6,025 nt of DNA from Thermoflexibacter sp. (lineage in GTDB: Bacteria; Bacteroidota; Bacteroidia; Cytophagales; Thermoflexibacteraceae), in contig JALOMS010000311.1 of NCBI GenBank assembly GCA_025455345.1, positions 1 through 6,025 of the forward strand, read 5' to 3'. The translations under genes and the position numbers were made by a program. Shown here piece by piece: positions 1-5,982 of the stretch (position 1 is its first letter; every line of letters starts with the position of its first letter). The notes beneath the pieces are model-generated. The model was not told where the DNA came from and ran no database searches. It was given only the letters and a program-made list of their open reading frames with translations.

Positions 1-191
1 GTATTAACTTTGCGAAAAGACTTGTTCTTACTTGCCTTTTCCCAAGCCTTTTGCGCCTCAAAAAAGTAAGTTTCGTTCTTTTCAGAGTCCAAAATCCAGT
101 CGTTCACCGCTTCGCTTTCGGTGTTATTTGCCTCTCCCGCCAAAAACTTGGCAAGGAGGTCGTCATTTACTATCGGTGTGTGTGTTTCCAA
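1..191 (-). CDS. FecR-family anti-sigma factor, N-terminal 63 codons (cut by window edge)
   Basis: The reverse strand reads METHTPIVNDDLLAKFLAGE, followed by ANNTESEAVNDWILDSEKNE, TYFFEAQKAWEKASKN and on to the edge. The pattern LLAKFLAGEA..E...V..W...SEKN..YF...Q..W is the typical N-terminus of Bacteroidetes FecR proteins. This is the cytoplasmic segment that holds the cognate ECF sigma factor; the membrane helix and periplasmic FecR domain would lie beyond base 1. The frame is open back to a TAG near 249-251 and contains no ATG. TTG at 189-191 is therefore the best start, and it gives a normal-length leader to the DDLLAKFLAGE block. The gene begins 22 bases after the stop of the 208-residue protein upstream, so it is probably read from the same transcript. 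Its partner is most likely the sigma factor at 2920-3492, although such pairs are normally adjacent. I am confident of the family and less so of the exact start. Confidence 0.8.
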   Translation of the reverse strand, partial: METHTPIVNDDLLAKFLAGEANNTESEAVNDWILDSEKNETYFFEAQKAWEKASKNKSFRKVN

Positions 192-213
192 TGGATTAAA
201 GGTTGAAGTTTTT

Positions 214-840
214 TTATTTTTTACTTTTCCAAAATTTATGATTTTTATCTAAAAAAACCACATAAAAAATATTACTGACCATAAAACCAGCTACTCTTAC
301 TTTTTGCCCACCAACATCTTGTAGTGTTCCCCATTCTAAGCCATTAGGCATATCTGAAAACTTTGGTATTTTAAAATCAGTAACACTATTAGGTGGGAAA
401 TCTCCATATACCTCTAACATTTTCTTTTGTTTAGATGTTGTTCTTGTTTCTTTTGATAACCCTACTAATTTTTCAAAGAAATCAGATAAAAGACCTTGTT
501 TGGCACTGTCTGCCTTAAAATATTCTTTTAGAATTTTGTCTAATTCTTCAATAAACTCCTCAAAAATAATTTCATGTAACTCATTATCCTCTAATTTTAT
601 TTTTTGCAAATACCCATCTCTGATTTTTAAAATTTCTTTTAAATAATTATTTGCAGGTGTATCTAACTCCCATTCTCTAAAATGCTGGGCAGGGGGAATT
701 TGGCTTGTATCAAAAAATTTAAAGCTAAACAACAATTCTAGCTCAGAAGTTTTGCCTCTAAGTTCCTTTGTATCAACTGTTTTATCACGTTGATTTTGAG
801 ATTGTTCTGCGTTCTGAGATTTAAACCTTCTATTGGGCAT
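214..840 (-). CDS. Small protein coupled to the AAA15 ATPase; candidate effector of a two-gene module
   Basis: A 208-residue, lysine- and glutamate-rich, soluble protein with no signal peptide or membrane helix. Visible parts are a polar N-terminus (1-33), an ELLFSFKFFDTSQ block (35-47), a charged helical middle (60-135) that includes FFEKLVGLSKET (121-132), and a hydrophobic C-terminal block (180-204) reading KVRVAGFMVSNIFYVVFLDK then NHKFW. From memory, the order FSFK-F-x-D, then an LS..T helix, then a terminal GF...N-F-Y-[IV]-V-x-L-D..H block recalls small proteins of unknown activity found in accessory or defence regions; I cannot check this. It is not RloB or DUF4435 (no TOPRIM-like acidic motifs) and not an HNH protein. 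Its ATG lies inside the end of the ATPase gene (11-base overlap ATGCCCAATAG), which implies translational coupling and joint function. Sampled GC is very low (22-25%), unlike the FecR fragment next to it. The reading frame is certain; the role is unknown. Confidence 0.85.
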   Translation of the reverse strand: MPNRRFKSQNAEQSQNQRDKTVDTKELRGKTSELELLFSFKFFDTSQIPPAQHFREWELDTPANNYLKEILKIRDGYLQKIKLEDNELHEIIFEEFIEELDKILKEYFKADSAKQGLLSDFFEKLVGLSKETRTTSKQKKMLEVYGDFPPNSVTDFKIPKFSDMPNGLEWGTLQDVGGQKVRVAGFMVSNIFYVVFLDKNHKFWKSKK

Positions 841-2251
841 AAATAAAATCGTTTATAAATCGTTTAACATCTCCCAAATAAGGAATTGCTCCATATTTGC
901 CCTCTAAATATCCTTTTTCAAAAGAGGCATCATTGCGAACAAAAGTATCTTTGTACTCCACCATAGAATATAAATCTGTAAATCCTTCTTTATCATTTTT
1001 TTCTGCAAACCAAATTTGGTCTCTTCTAAAAATTTCTTTTTTAAGTAAATTAGTATCATGCAGTGCAACAATCACCTGACCACTTTTATTTGCTTTTGTG
1101 TGGAAGAATTTAACTAATTCTTGTGTAATTAGGGTATGCAAACTGGAATCTAATTCATCTATTACCAATATTTTACCTTGCTCTATGGTATCTACCCAAA
1201 TACCAAAAATTTGAAATAATTTTTGTGTTCCAACCGACTGTAAAGCCCAACCTAAAACCACATTATCAACCTCACGACCAAGCTCATTAAATTTTTGATG
1301 TTTAAATTCGATAGAAATATTTTTTTGTTCTGCCCTATTTTTTTCAAGAGATTGCATTTTATCTTGCACTTTTCTGACTGCGTTTAGCCCTTCTTTCAAT
1401 TCCTCTACTAATTCTTTTGGAAAACGATTGAGTAAAGTTGATTCAAGAAATTTATCCTTATTGTCTATAATGGACATTCTATCATCTTCAGTGATTTCTA
1501 CCTCGTCAAAGCCAATTTTAATGGTTTTAAAAAAGCGAATAAGCTGTTTACGAAACCTATTTTCATTTAAAAACTTATGAATTGTAAGTTGCCCTATGTT
1601 TTCTAAGTTATCATCATCAATACGATTAATAATCCGAATTTCTGATTTAAACCAATTTTGTATCTTTTTTGAAACTTCACCATTAAACTGCGCCAAAGCA
1701 GATAAAAATAAGGAGTTAGTACGAGTTGCATTTTGAAATTCTTTATTTTTCCATTCAGCAACAGAAGATTTAATTCCTTCGCCCTCTATCCTTACAAACA
1801 GCCTTTTTTCTTTTTGAGAGTTTTCCAAAGAAAATAACCATTCTGTATGTATCTTTAATTTATCAGCCTCAAAACCATAGCGATAACGAGTATTGCCAAT
1901 AAAAAAGATGGCTTCAAAAAAAGATGGCTTATTTTCAGTTTCTGTACTCAGCAAAAAAGGTAAAATTCCTTTAATACTCTCATCAGGTTTTTGTTCATTA
2001 TAAGACCTCAAAATGAAACTTCTAAAAAAGCCTAACGCTTTAATAAGATTGCTTTTCCCACTGTTATTTGCGCCATAAATCACACTACTTTTTAGCAATT
2101 TTGTTCCAGTAGGACTATAAAATATATTTTCATAAATATCCTCATCAGGGCTATCCTTCTCGTGTTCTTTAACACTTGTTGCCCCTACCAGACTAAACGT
2201 TTTGTTCTCTTTGAAAGAGAGAAAATTACCAACTGTAAATTCTACTAACAT
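830..2251 (-). CDS. AAA15-family (ABC/SMC-type) ATPase
   Basis: A 473-residue cytoplasmic ATPase of the COG1106/AAA_21 type, related to the ATPases of OLD-like and Abi-type defence systems. It opens with MLVEFTVGNFLSFKENKTFS, the usual first strand of this family. Walker A is GANNSGKS (60-67), the ABC signature-like motif is SVGT (339-342), Walker B is ILVIDELD (361-368, catalytic E366), and the switch His is H398 in ALHDTNLL. All catalytic parts are therefore present. The roughly 270 residues between Walker A and the signature hold a charged helical insert (DKMQSLEKNRAEQKN near 297-311), typical of the lid that contacts partner or nucleic acid. I chose the ATG at 2249-2251 because the alternative, seven codons upstream at 2272, adds MYKILII ahead of the conserved start and overlaps a candidate -7 promoter element. 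The stop overlaps the downstream gene's ATG by 11 bases. The family is clear; the substrate and trigger are not visible. Confidence 0.92.
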   Translation of the reverse strand: MLVEFTVGNFLSFKENKTFSLVGATSVKEHEKDSPDEDIYENIFYSPTGTKLLKSSVIYGANNSGKSNLIKALGFFRSFILRSYNEQKPDESIKGILPFLLSTETENKPSFFEAIFFIGNTRYRYGFEADKLKIHTEWLFSLENSQKEKRLFVRIEGEGIKSSVAEWKNKEFQNATRTNSLFLSALAQFNGEVSKKIQNWFKSEIRIINRIDDDNLENIGQLTIHKFLNENRFRKQLIRFFKTIKIGFDEVEITEDDRMSIIDNKDKFLESTLLNRFPKELVEELKEGLNAVRKVQDKMQSLEKNRAEQKNISIEFKHQKFNELGREVDNVVLGWALQSVGTQKLFQIFGIWVDTIEQGKILVIDELDSSLHTLITQELVKFFHTKANKSGQVIVALHDTNLLKKEIFRRDQIWFAEKNDKEGFTDLYSMVEYKDTFVRNDASFEKGYLEGKYGAIPYLGDVKRFINDFIYAQ

Positions 2252-2269
2252 AATGATTAATATTTTATA

Positions 2270-2277
2270 CAAAAGTA
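2270..2277 (-). promoter_or_regulatory. Possible -7 promoter element for the ATPase/partner pair
   Basis: The reverse strand reads TACTTTTG, a match to the Bacteroidetes -7 consensus TAnnTTTG, 18 bases before the chosen ATPase ATG. I see no TTG at the expected -33 position, so this is a half-match in very AT-rich DNA. If real, it would let the two-gene module be expressed independently of the sigma gene. Confidence 0.35.
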
Positions 2278-2347
2278 ATATTATTAATCTTATTCTCTTA
2301 TTTATTGTGATTTTTTCACAATAAATACGCTTATAATTAATAATATT
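2277..2347. repeat. Nested inverted repeats between phosphatase and ATPase genes
   Basis: The inner palindrome is perfect: TTTATTGTGA at 2301-2310, five T, then TCACAATAAA at 2316-2325. The outer pair, AATATTATTAAT at 2277-2288 and ATTAATAATATT at 2336-2347, is also perfect over 12 bp and is centred within one base of the inner one. The inner hairpin lies 26 bases past the phosphatase stop, so it may end that transcript. No clear U-run follows it on the minus strand, so it could equally be an operator for the ATPase gene. The TGTGA...TCACA half-sites resemble CRP/FNR-type sites, but the spacing is 5 rather than the usual 6. Confidence 0.55.
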
Positions 2348-2351
2348 TTAC

Positions 2352-2837
2352 TTACTTTATTATTCTCTGCTCCACCTCCCCCAGCCACCTCTCTTGTTCC
2401 TCTGTATCAGGAACTTTCAAAGTCCTTGATTTACTGATTGTTTCTATTGCTGTCCTTGCGCTAAAACCTTGTTTGATGAGAACGCCACCCGCCACTAAAC
2501 TTGCCCTGCCTATGCCACCTCTGCAATGAATCAACACTTTCTGCTCTTTTGATACTCTTTCTAAAATCCTATCTATCAGCTTATTATATTCCAAATAGCT
2601 TTCTGGCACTTGCCTATCTTGGATTGGGAAATGCACAAAATCGATTCCCTGCTTTTCACACTCTTTTTGCTCTCCTTCTAAACTTAATTCCTTACTTTCT
2701 GCTTTGGTTAAAAGACTGATTACTAAGCTAATACCTTCTTTTTTCCAATATAACACCTCCTCTGCTAAATCTTCACCTCCCCTTGGTTTGGGGCAGATAG
2801 CTAATTGTTTATCAATGAAATAAAGTTTGGTGTGCAT
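2352..2837 (-). CDS. Dual-specificity/tyrosine-type protein phosphatase
   Basis: A 161-residue cytoplasmic phosphatase of the cysteine-dependent PTP/DSP fold. The P-loop is HCRGGIGRAS (104-113), which fits HCx5R with nucleophile C105 and phosphate-binding R111. The likely general acid is D74 in FVHFPIQDRQVP, and a late KVPDTEEQERWL motif (141-152) matches the region after the P-loop in small DSPs of the CDKN3-like group. The length is normal for a stand-alone catalytic domain and no key residue is missing. The start at 2837 follows an A-rich leader without a Shine-Dalgarno sequence. The gene lies 82 bases downstream of the sigma gene on the same strand and 100 bases before the ATPase. GC is about 52% in one sampled line (2461-2520), similar to the sigma gene and far above the ATPase pair. 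The substrate could be phospho-Tyr/Ser/Thr protein or a small phosphorylated metabolite; the sequence does not decide. Confidence 0.9.
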   Translation of the reverse strand: MHTKLYFIDKQLAICPKPRGGEDLAEEVLYWKKEGISLVISLLTKAESKELSLEGEQKECEKQGIDFVHFPIQDRQVPESYLEYNKLIDRILERVSKEQKVLIHCRGGIGRASLVAGGVLIKQGFSARTAIETISKSRTLKVPDTEEQERWLGEVEQRIIK

Positions 2838-2873
2838 GAGTTTTTATCATATTATCATTTCTACAAATCTTAC

Positions 2874-2886
2874 GTCCTTACAGGAC
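2874..2886. repeat. Short hairpin GTCCT-TAC-AGGAC, possible dispersed intergenic repeat
   Basis: A 5-bp perfect stem with a 3-base loop in the gap between the sigma and phosphatase genes. Read on the minus strand, GTCCTGTAAGGACGTAAG is followed by ATTTGTAGAAATG. This resembles intergenic repeat sequences I recall from Bacteroidetes genomes, but only one copy is in the window, so repeat status is unproven. Confidence 0.3.
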
Positions 2887-2904
2887 TGAAATACAGGATT
2901 CCAC

Positions 2905-2934
2905 ATTACTAATTCGTAATTAATAATTAGTAAT
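2905..2934. repeat. Inverted repeat spanning the sigma gene stop codon
   Basis: Perfect 10-bp arms ATTACTAATT (2905-2914) and AATTAGTAAT (2925-2934) around a 10-base loop that contains the sigma stop codon (2920-2922). The last codons of the sigma gene (Ile-Thr-Asn-Tyr-stop) are written in this repeat. It could form a weak all-A/T hairpin at the end of the sigma message, but there is no following U-run and the stem is weak, so I do not call it a terminator. Confidence 0.5.
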
Positions 2935-3492
2935 TACCCACAGCGCAATCGTCAAATATTCAATCAGTTGCTGCCTTAGCACCTTCAACGCCTTGCCCAT
3001 TTGGTTTTCCACTGTTTTTGGTGAAATGCCCAACTGCTCTGCTATTTCACTGTATTTTAGTTCGTCAAAGCGGCTCATTTTAAAGATAATGCGGCACTGC
3101 TCTGGCAAACTTTCTATCGCTTTATCTATTTGTTTTTCAAGTTCTTGTCTTTCTGCTGTATCAGAGGCATAGCTTGGGCTTTGGCGAAAATCTACTATCG
3201 TATGCCTTTGGTGTTCCGCTTTTACTTTTTCGTGTTTTTTCACGTTCAGACAGCGATTATACACCATTTTATACAAGTACGATTTGAGGGAAGTCGTAAT
3301 TTCCAGACTTTCCCGCTTCTCCCAATAATAGTGAAATATGCCCTGCACCATTTCCTCCGCCTCGTCCATGTCTTTGAGGAAGGAATAGGCATAGTGGCTA
3401 AGTTTTTCGTAATACTCACGAAAAACCTTCTCGAAGGTGCGCTCATCGCCTTGCTGTATCGCCGTAATGACTGCTGAATCAGAAACTTGCAT
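2920..3492 (-). CDS. ECF-type RNA polymerase sigma-70 factor
   Basis: A 190-residue alternative sigma factor. Region 2 covers about residues 20-83 (FEKVFREYYEKLSHYAYSFL, with EAEEMVQGIFHYYWEKRE at 44-61 corresponding to the core-binding and -10 recognition part). A polar linker with QSPSYASD follows (104-111). Region 4 covers about 125-177, with SLPEQCRIIFKMSRFDELKY and the helix-turn-helix YSEIAEQLGISPKTVENQMG at 147-166. No region 1 or 3 is present, as usual for ECF factors. It is the Bacteroidetes type normally followed directly by a FecR anti-sigma gene. Here the next gene is a phosphatase, and the only FecR-like gene lies about 2.7 kb downstream. The start at 3492 is the only in-frame ATG before an upstream stop at 3577-3579. 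A promoter candidate and a long inverted repeat lie directly upstream. The C-terminal tail after LRQQLIEYL is encoded partly by an A/T inverted repeat and may be an extension. GC is about 43% in a sampled line. Confidence 0.95.
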   Translation of the reverse strand: MQVSDSAVITAIQQGDERTFEKVFREYYEKLSHYAYSFLKDMDEAEEMVQGIFHYYWEKRESLEITTSLKSYLYKMVYNRCLNVKKHEKVKAEHQRHTIVDFRQSPSYASDTAERQELEKQIDKAIESLPEQCRIIFKMSRFDELKYSEIAEQLGISPKTVENQMGKALKVLRQQLIEYLTIALWVITNY

Positions 3493-3512
3493 TTTTTTAG
3501 ATAATAATAAAG

Positions 3513-3566
3513 TATCATACGCTTTAGCGTGTGAAGATGTATTGGCACACGCTAAAGCGCATGATA
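3513..3566. repeat. 21-bp inverted repeat in the sigma gene leader
   Basis: The arms 3513-3533 and 3546-3566 pair over 21 positions with a single mismatch (A3519 against C3560), around a 12-base loop (3534-3545). The core is ACGCTTTAGCGTGTG and its complement; each arm also contains the small inner palindrome CGCT-two bases-AGCG. The outer edge lies about where transcription from the adjacent promoter candidate should begin, so the sigma mRNA could start with this hairpin. Its inner edge is 20 bases before the sigma ATG. It may act as an mRNA-stabilising 5' hairpin, an operator or a mobile repeat; none can be proved here. Confidence 0.8.
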
Positions 3567-3571
3567 TAATA

Positions 3572-3601
3572 CAAATTTAGGCTTTCTCATTCAAAAAACA
3601 A
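3572..3601 (-). promoter_or_regulatory. Bacteroidetes-type promoter for the sigma gene
   Basis: The reverse strand shows TTG (3601-3599), 19 bases, then TAAATTTG (3579-3572). This fits the flavobacterial/Bacteroides consensus TTG-N17-23-TAnnTTTG. The start of transcription would fall near 3565, giving a leader of about 70 bases that begins with the 21-bp inverted repeat. Confidence 0.6.
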
Positions 3602-3655
3602 GTTTTCTGTTGCCTTACATTCCTAAGACAATTGAACACGAACAAACCCCTATTG

Positions 3656-3727
3656 CTAACAAAATAAATAATGCAGATTTATGATAAAAATGTACAAAAT
3701 AAGTACCTTTGTTAAAAATCTTTTCAT
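3656..3727 (-). CDS. Possible 23-residue hydrophobic peptide (small ORF)
   Basis: ATG at 3727 is preceded at a spacing of nine bases by AGGAGGT (reverse strand, 3743-3737), the strongest Shine-Dalgarno match in the window and unusual for this phylum. The peptide begins MKRFLTKVLILYIFIINL and ends HYLFC before TAG (3658-3656). It has a basic start followed by one hydrophobic helix, like a small membrane peptide or the remains of a signal peptide. No clear promoter lies upstream on this strand, and no further open frame follows the stop. It may be chance or a remnant of a lost gene. Confidence 0.3.
   Translation of the reverse strand: MKRFLTKVLILYIFIINLHYLFC
3704..3711 (+). promoter_or_regulatory. 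Possible -7 element for the histidine kinase gene
   Basis: TACCTTTG matches TAnnTTTG on the plus strand, but no TTG lies at the proper -33 distance. If used, the kinase message would have a leader of about 140 bases. Within that leader the small hairpin TCAATT-CAAA-AATTGA (3765-3780) is the only structure I see. Confidence 0.3.
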
Positions 3728-3861
3728 GTTAATCTGACCTCCTAAACTTGCAACAGGTAATCAATCAATTCAAAAATTGAACTTCAAAATATCTTTACTA
3801 TTTATAAATCATCTATTTGCCTGATAATCAAGATACAAACAACGACTATCTTTATTCAACT

Positions 3862-5982
3862 ATGCAAAAACGATTTATCTATATATTTACTTGCGTATTG
3901 CATTTATGCCTCTCATTTGCTTTTTTGGCGATTGCTCAAAATTCCCGTATAGACAGTCTCAAAACACACATAGCAAGTGCGGAAATAGATACTCATAAGG
4001 TAATTGCTATCAATGAATTAGCTTTCGAGTTTATTGCTTCTTCGCCCCAACAAGCACAGCAATATAGTTTGGAAGCACTCAAACTTGCCCAAAAATTAGG
4101 ATACCAAAAAGGAGAAATGATTGCGCTAAACAATTTGGCAGAATATCATCAACGACAAGGCGACTATGCTAAAAGCATAGAATATACAACCCAATCTCTC
4201 CAAATAGCTGAGTTTATCAAAAATAAAAAAGGAATAGCAGATGCCTATTTTATGATGTCAATTGTTTACACTGATGGCTTGAAACAGTATGACTTAGGTA
4301 TGTATTATGGAATAGAAGCATTGGAGATTTATACACAAACCAATGATAACTTAGGAAAAGCAAATGCCTATAATATCATTGCTTGGATTTATGCGATTAC
4401 TAAGCAAAATCTTTCTCTTGCTCACGAATATGTGAATAAGGCTATCCTTATTGCCCAAAAAAACAAGGATAATACTTTTATTGCGTATTATTGGGGAACT
4501 AAAGGTGTTATTTACGAAAAGGAAAATCGCCTTGACTCTGCTCTTTTTTACTTTGGACTTGCCAATCAATCTTTAGAAAAAGAGAATGACAAGGCTATTG
4601 TTGCTTATTATAATACTTTCGTAGGGCGTATTTATCTTTCCCAATCACAAATCCAACAATCTATTCAAACATACCTTAAAGCTGTCCAATATAGCCAAGA
4701 AGCAAACTCAAAAGAATTTTTGAAAGAGGCGTATGGGGGCTTAGCCAATGCGTATGCTACTGAAAAACAGTACGAAAAAGCATTCTATTATCAAAAACTA
4801 TATTTAGAATTAGAAGATTCTATTCTAAACTGGGAAAATAGTCAAAGAATAACACTGATTCAACAAGAATATGAAAAAGAAAAACAAGTAACAAGAATCA
4901 AATTATTAGAAAAAGAGCAATTATTGGCTCAGGAAGAAAAAAGAAAATACATCATTTCTTTTACAGGTGGGTTCTTATCCATCTTATTAGTGGTTTTTTT
5001 ATTAGTAAGGAATAATAGACAAAGGGCAAAAGCAAATAAAATTTTGCAAGAAAAAAACACAGAAATCAGGCTTCAAAATGATGAGTTGCGTCAAGTCAAA
5101 GAAGAGGTAGAAGCACAAAACGAAGAACTACAACAAGGCAAGGAAGAATTATTAATACAGGCTGACATCGTTTCAGAACAGAATACAAAGCTCAGAGAAG
5201 CACAACGCACTATCCTTAAGCAAAGTACAGAAATTCAAAAAAGAAATGACTACTTAGAAAAGGTAGTGGAGCAAAGAACAGACGAGTTAAAATTAACTGT
5301 ACAAAATTTACTCAAACACATTCAAGACTTAGAGCAATTTTCCTATATTATTTCTCATAACCTCCGCGCACCTGTCGCCCGCATTCAAGGATTAGTGCAT
5401 ATTTTTAACCAAGAAAACATGAATGATGAGTTCAACAAACAAGTCTTGTTGCATTTGTTCCAAGCCTCGCAAAGTTTAGACAATATCATCATAGACCTTA
5501 CTGAAATAGTCTCTATTCGTAAAAGCCTCAATATCAATAGGGAATTTGTGAATATACACCACTTGATAGAAACAGAACTCCTCAATTTGAAAAACGAAAT
5601 TGCCAATGCTAATGCCCTCATTCATCAAGAAATAGACGTAAATGCGGTTTATTCGGTAAAGTCCTACATGCAAAGCATTATCCATAATTTATTGTCCAAT
5701 GCTATCAAGTACAAATACCCTTCCCGTCAACTTGTTATCCGTATATCGACTAAAATAGAACAAGATAGCTTTTGCCTAAGTATCCAAGACAATGGATTGG
5801 GCGTAGATGCAAGCGATACTTACAAGATATTCGGACTCTACCAACGTATGCACACGCACGTAGAGGGCAAGGGCTTAGGCTTATATCTGGTAAAAACCCA
5901 AGTAGAAGCCATGAACGGAAAAATAGAGATAGAAAGTACAGTGAATATAGGTAGCACTTTTAAAGTGTATCTGCCCGTATAA
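3862..5982 (+). CDS. TPR sensor histidine kinase
   Basis: A 706-residue membrane kinase. I start at the ATG at 3862, which gives MQKRFIYIFTCVLHLCLSFA ending in AIAQ as a clean signal peptide; an upstream TTG (3817) would add 15 polar residues ahead of it and is unlikely. Next come about six or seven TPR-like helical pairs (about 45-320, e.g. ALNNLAEYHQRQGDYAKSIE), which should lie in the periplasm. One membrane helix follows (about 363-382, ISFTGGFLSILLVVFLLV), then a cytoplasmic coiled coil of about 100 residues rich in Gln, Glu and Lys. The kinase core has the H-box SHNLRAPVARI with phospho-acceptor H499, the N-box HNLLSNAIKY (N609, N613), D643 in QDNGLGV, an F-box-like KIFGLYQRMH, and the glycine-rich GKGLGLYLVK (669-678). 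The catalytic set is complete. No receiver domain or response regulator gene is present in the window, so its partner is elsewhere. It is divergently placed from the sigma gene; a functional link is not shown. Confidence 0.95.
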   Translation: MQKRFIYIFTCVLHLCLSFAFLAIAQNSRIDSLKTHIASAEIDTHKVIAINELAFEFIASSPQQAQQYSLEALKLAQKLGYQKGEMIALNNLAEYHQRQGDYAKSIEYTTQSLQIAEFIKNKKGIADAYFMMSIVYTDGLKQYDLGMYYGIEALEIYTQTNDNLGKANAYNIIAWIYAITKQNLSLAHEYVNKAILIAQKNKDNTFIAYYWGTKGVIYEKENRLDSALFYFGLANQSLEKENDKAIVAYYNTFVGRIYLSQSQIQQSIQTYLKAVQYSQEANSKEFLKEAYGGLANAYATEKQYEKAFYYQKLYLELEDSILNWENSQRITLIQQEYEKEKQVTRIKLLEKEQLLAQEEKRKYIISFTGGFLSILLVVFLLVRNNRQRAKANKILQEKNTEIRLQNDELRQVKEEVEAQNEELQQGKEELLIQADIVSEQNTKLREAQRTILKQSTEIQKRNDYLEKVVEQRTDELKLTVQNLLKHIQDLEQFSYIISHNLRAPVARIQGLVHIFNQENMNDEFNKQVLLHLFQASQSLDNIIIDLTEIVSIRKSLNINREFVNIHHLIETELLNLKNEIANANALIHQEIDVNAVYSVKSYMQSIIHNLLSNAIKYKYPSRQLVIRISTKIEQDSFCLSIQDNGLGVDASDTYKIFGLYQRMHTHVEGKGLGLYLVKTQVEAMNGKIEIESTVNIGSTFKVYLPV

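Noticed and set aside
214..840. Assigning the partner protein as RloB, as in AbiL
   Set aside because: RloB-type proteins show an early CEGEKTE-like acidic motif, which is absent here.
219..2353. An 8-bp direct repeat TTTTACTT at 219-226 and 2346-2353 near both borders of the AT-rich cassette
   Set aside because: Both copies lie in A/T-rich DNA where such a match is expected by chance, and there are no transposase or integrase genes to make a target duplication credible.
3246..3548. A 100-codon minus-strand open frame overlapping the sigma gene
   Set aside because: It is a frame-shifted shadow of the sigma gene with no recognisable domain, and it begins inside the inverted repeat.
3817..3861. 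An upstream TTG start for the histidine kinase
   Set aside because: It adds 15 polar residues in front of a clear signal peptide that begins at the ATG at 3862.
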